This document shows, in pieces, positions 60,849 to 64,000 of a stretch of DNA of 64,000 nucleotides. How positions within the stretch are numbered: the stretch's first letter is position 1; the number at the start of each line of letters is the position of its first letter. The notes beneath the pieces are model-generated. The model saw only the letters and a list, made by a program, of their open reading frames with translations, was not told the origin of the DNA and did no database searches. Both the position numbers and the translations under genes were made by a program. The stretch lies in contig SVKK01000009.1 of assembly GCA_015068425.1 (NCBI GenBank), positions 1 to 64,000 of the forward strand. The letters are read 5' to 3'. This DNA is from Oscillospiraceae bacterium. Lineage in GTDB: Bacteria; Bacillota; Clostridia; Oscillospirales; Oscillospiraceae.

Positions 60849-61733
60849 CTGAAAACTCCAATATTTGAAGGCGCATGTACTGCCATCATAACCCCCTTTT
60901 GCGCAGATGGCATTGATTATCCTGCATTAAGCCGACAGATAGATTTTCAAATAGAAAATGGAATCAGCGCAATAACCGTTGCCGGAACAACCGGAGAAAA
61001 TGCTACATTAGAAATCCACGAGTATGCACAACTCGTGGATTTTTCTATCCAAAAATGTAGAGGTAGAATTAAGGTAATCGTTGGAATTGGGGGAAACAAT
61101 ACCGCTTCCTGTCTCCATAAAGGCAAAATAGCAAAAGAATCCGGAGCAGATGCGCTTTTAATGACTCCACCTTATTACAACAAGACATCCTCCGCAGGCT
61201 TAAAAGCACATTTTCTGAAAATCGCTGACGGTATCGATATTCCACTTATACTTTATAATGTCCCTTCCAGAACTGTAATGGGAATAGACATTGATTGCTA
61301 CAAGGCATTATCAAGGCACCCTAATATAAATGGAACAAAGGAAGCATCCGGGAATATTTCTTTAATTAGCAAAATACTGTGCCAATGCGAAGGCGATATG
61401 AATGTATGGAGCGGCAACGATGACAATATAATTCCGATGATGAGTATCGGTGCAAAAGGCGTAATTTCCGTTATGTCAAACCTTATTCCTATGGAAGTTA
61501 AAAAAATATGCGATCTCTCCCTAAACCGCGATTACTCAGCAGCTTTTGACTTATATAAAAAATATTCTTCATTATGCGAAACACTGTTTATAGATGTTAA
61601 TCCTGTCCCTATTAAAGCTGCAATGAAACTTATATCTCGCGACAGAGGAGAGCTTCGCCTACCACTGGTCAGTCTCTCAGAAGCTAAGCTTGATATACTT
61701 AAAAACGAAATGAGGAAACTTGGCTTAATATGA
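60849..61733 (+). CDS. dapA: 4-hydroxy-tetrahydrodipicolinate synthase; apparent CTG start
   Basis: GACTAIITPF, GTTGENATL, LYNVPSRTVMGI, GTKEASGN; AAAGGAG at 60836-60842, 6 nt before CTG 60849. Confidence 0.92.
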   Translation: MKTPIFEGACTAIITPFCADGIDYPALSRQIDFQIENGISAITVAGTTGENATLEIHEYAQLVDFSIQKCRGRIKVIVGIGGNNTASCLHKGKIAKESGADALLMTPPYYNKTSSAGLKAHFLKIADGIDIPLILYNVPSRTVMGIDIDCYKALSRHPNINGTKEASGNISLISKILCQCEGDMNVWSGNDDNIIPMMSIGAKGVISVMSNLIPMEVKKICDLSLNRDYSAAFDLYKKYSSLCETLFIDVNPVPIKAAMKLISRDRGELRLPLVSLSEAKLDILKNEMRKLGLI

Positions 61734-61792
61734 TCTTAACTTGATTCCCGTATAAAATGGGTATATAATCCTCCGTAAAAGGAGGTGCTGTT

Positions 61793-62941
61793 ATGGGAAG
61801 CGTTGTTCTTATTCTCATAATTCTTTTCTTGCCCCGCATTATGGTTTTATTGAGCGACCACTATAAATTCTTAAATATACTCGGTCCTGTATTCACCTGC
61901 TATTTATGCGGCTTTCTTTTGAGCTTTGTCATTGAAGACACATCCGTTGCTGTAACGATTTCCGAGCTGTGTATTCCCATTGCGATCCCCCTTGTGCTCT
62001 TCTCCGCTAACCTGCAGGCTCTAAAAAAACTTGCAAGACCAGCACTTATCTCCTTTATTCTCATGGTAATATCCGTATCTGTTGTCAGCAGCATAGGTTT
62101 TCTCATTTTCAAAAATACTGTTCCTGACGCAGGCAAAATAAGCGGAATGATGATTGGACTATATACAGGCGGAACCCCCAACCTTATGGCTATCGGACTC
62201 GCTCTTGGTGTACCCCAAAATACAATCATCCATTCCAATACAGCTGATATGATAGTTGGGGGCATATACTTTATGCTTCTGCTTTCTGTTATGCCTAAGC
62301 TTTACAGAAAGATTCTCCCGAACTTTGACGGCAGCCATCACGTCGCAGACAAAGAGCTTGAAGAAAAGTTGGAAAGTTCATTCAGAGATGAAAAAATGAA
62401 TTTCACTTTTAAGATGCTGCTTAAGAAAATACCTGCAATTTTGCTTTCTGTACTGTGCGTTTTAGTTTCTCTTGGATTTTCCTGGCTTGTCAGCGGAAAC
62501 GCAACAAACATAATCTTCGTTATGATTGGCGTAAGCACCTTGGGTATTACATTATCTTTTATCAGAAAAGTGCGTACACTCCCTGGTTCATATAACGCAG
62601 GACAATATCTAATTTATGTCTTCTCTGTTGCTATGGGAATGAGCTTTGATCTTTCTTCAATAACAACGAAAACATTATTGTTACTTATGATGTTTTTCCT
62701 GGTTCAGTTTGGCTGCGCCGCGTTCCATCTTGTCCTTGCCAGAATATTCAAAATCGATTCCGATACAGCTCTGATAACCTCTGTTGCAGGAATATATGGC
62801 CCGGCATTTATCCCCTCTGTTGCAAATGCCATGAAGAATAAGGATATTATTCTCTCCGGACTTATCTGCGGAATTCTCGGTTACGCAATAGGCAATTATC
62901 TTGGAATAGGAATTGCTTCCCTACTGCAACTAATTACATAA
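61793..62941 (+). CDS. DUF819 family membrane protein
   Basis: GLYTGGTPNLMAIGLAL; multi-TM. Confidence 0.88.
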   Translation: MGSVVLILIILFLPRIMVLLSDHYKFLNILGPVFTCYLCGFLLSFVIEDTSVAVTISELCIPIAIPLVLFSANLQALKKLARPALISFILMVISVSVVSSIGFLIFKNTVPDAGKISGMMIGLYTGGTPNLMAIGLALGVPQNTIIHSNTADMIVGGIYFMLLLSVMPKLYRKILPNFDGSHHVADKELEEKLESSFRDEKMNFTFKMLLKKIPAILLSVLCVLVSLGFSWLVSGNATNIIFVMIGVSTLGITLSFIRKVRTLPGSYNAGQYLIYVFSVAMGMSFDLSSITTKTLLLLMMFFLVQFGCAAFHLVLARIFKIDSDTALITSVAGIYGPAFIPSVANAMKNKDIILSGLICGILGYAIGNYLGIGIASLLQLIT

Positions 62942-62943
62942 AC

Positions 62944-62979
62944 AAAAAATATCCACACAAAATTGTGTGGATATTTTTT
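62944..62979. terminator. Bidirectional intrinsic terminator
   Basis: AAAAAATATCCACACAA-AA-TTGTGTGGATATTTTTT. Confidence 0.85.
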
Positions 62980-62986
62980 TGCATAA

Positions 62987-64000
62987 TTATTCATCAGACC
63001 AGGCCGAAGCACGTTCAACAGCTTTCTTCCATTCACGAAGATATTTCCGGACTTCTTCCTGGGGCATGCAAGGCTTGAAAATACGCTGAGATTTTCTTAT
63101 ATCTTTAATATCGGCAATATCATTCCATACTCCCGTTGCAAGTCCTGCAAGAAAAGCAGCGCCGAATGCTGTTGTTTCAACCATCTGTGGTCTGTCTATA
63201 GGCTTATGAAGAATATCCGCCTGGAACTGCATCATAACATCGCTTACCGATGCGCCGCCGTCAACTTTAAGAACCTGAAGCGGCTTACCGGAATCAACCT
63301 CCATTGCATCAAGAAGGTCCTTAACCTGATAGGCAATTCCCTCCAAAGTTGCTCTTGCGATGTGTGCTTTTGTGCAGCCTCTTGTCAAGCCAAGTATAGC
63401 TCCTCTTGCATACATGTCCCAATGAGGAGCACCCAGTCCGGTAAATGCAGATACAACATAAACTCCCCCATTATCCTTCACAGTCTCTGCGAGATCGCTT
63501 ACCTCCTGGCTGGAGCCGATAAGTCCAAGTTCATCACGGAGCCACTGAATACTGCTTCCCGCATTAAAAACACTGCCCTCAATGCAATAATTTGTCTTGC
63601 CGTTGATTGACCACGCAACCGTTGTAAGTAATCCGGAAACGGATCGAACAGATTTTTCCCCCGCATTAAGAAGGGTAAAACAGCCCGTTCCGTATGTATT
63701 TTTTGCATCACCCGGGTTGATGCAGCCCTGACCGAGAAGAGCTGCCTGCTGATCTCCCGCAATACCGCAGATAGGTGTGCCCGCGAGAGCCATCAGCCCA
63801 GAGATACCGGGATCAACCTTTCCGTAAACCATGGAATTTGGTACAGGCTTAGGAAGCATTGACATTGGAATTCCCAAATGTCTGCACAAGGTTTCATCCC
63901 ATGTCAGTGAATCAATATTAAAGAGCATAGTGCGGCTTGCATTGGTGTAATCAGTCACGTGAACCTTTCCGCCGGTAAGATTCCAGATAAGCCATGTATC
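62987..64000 (-). CDS. glpK: Glycerol kinase (N-terminus beyond window end)
   Basis: GIAGDQQAALLGQGCINPGDAKNTYGTGCF; ORF continues in frame past 63958 to the window edge. Confidence 0.94.
   Translation of the reverse strand, partial: DTWLIWNLTGGKVHVTDYTNASRTMLFNIDSLTWDETLCRHLGIPMSMLPKPVPNSMVYGKVDPGISGLMALAGTPICGIAGDQQAALLGQGCINPGDAKNTYGTGCFTLLNAGEKSVRSVSGLLTTVAWSINGKTNYCIEGSVFNAGSSIQWLRDELGLIGSSQEVSDLAETVKDNGGVYVVSAFTGLGAPHWDMYARGAILGLTRGCTKAHIARATLEGIAYQVKDLLDAMEVDSGKPLQVLKVDGGASVSDVMMQFQADILHKPIDRPQMVETTAFGAAFLAGLATGVWNDIADIKDIRKSQRIFKPCMPQEEVRKYLREWKKAVERASAWSDE

Overview
The window looks like a chromosomal housekeeping segment from an endospore-forming Clostridia-type Firmicute. Sporulation genes present include sigK, spoIVA, cwlD, a SpoIID-like protein and a SigH-type sigma factor. 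I see no prophage, transposon, CRISPR array or rRNA, and I recognised no tRNA. Most of the sequence encodes well-known families: smpB/ssrA, murA, rlmH, alaS with a T-box leader, comEC, holA, nrdR, glmM, radA, ruvCAB, a XerC/D-type recombinase, yajC, tgt, queA, asd and dapA. The window ends inside glpK. I did not find a convincing new multi-gene system. The most interesting points are small-scale: (i) two genes whose Shine-Dalgarno lies in the 3' arm of a terminator-like hairpin directly before the start codon, one of which appears to start at ATT; (ii) dapA apparently starting at CTG, with a terminator-like hairpin inside its coding region; (iii) an insulated single gene beside ssrA with a Cys-rich segment and a possible ADP-ribosyltransferase-like motif, followed by overlapping (pseudoknot-type) inverted repeats; (iv) a highly structured, repeat-rich intergenic region upstream of the xer recombinase; (v) a perfect 24-bp-arm palindrome between two convergent genes. 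All calls come from reading the sequence and ORF track; no database search was run.
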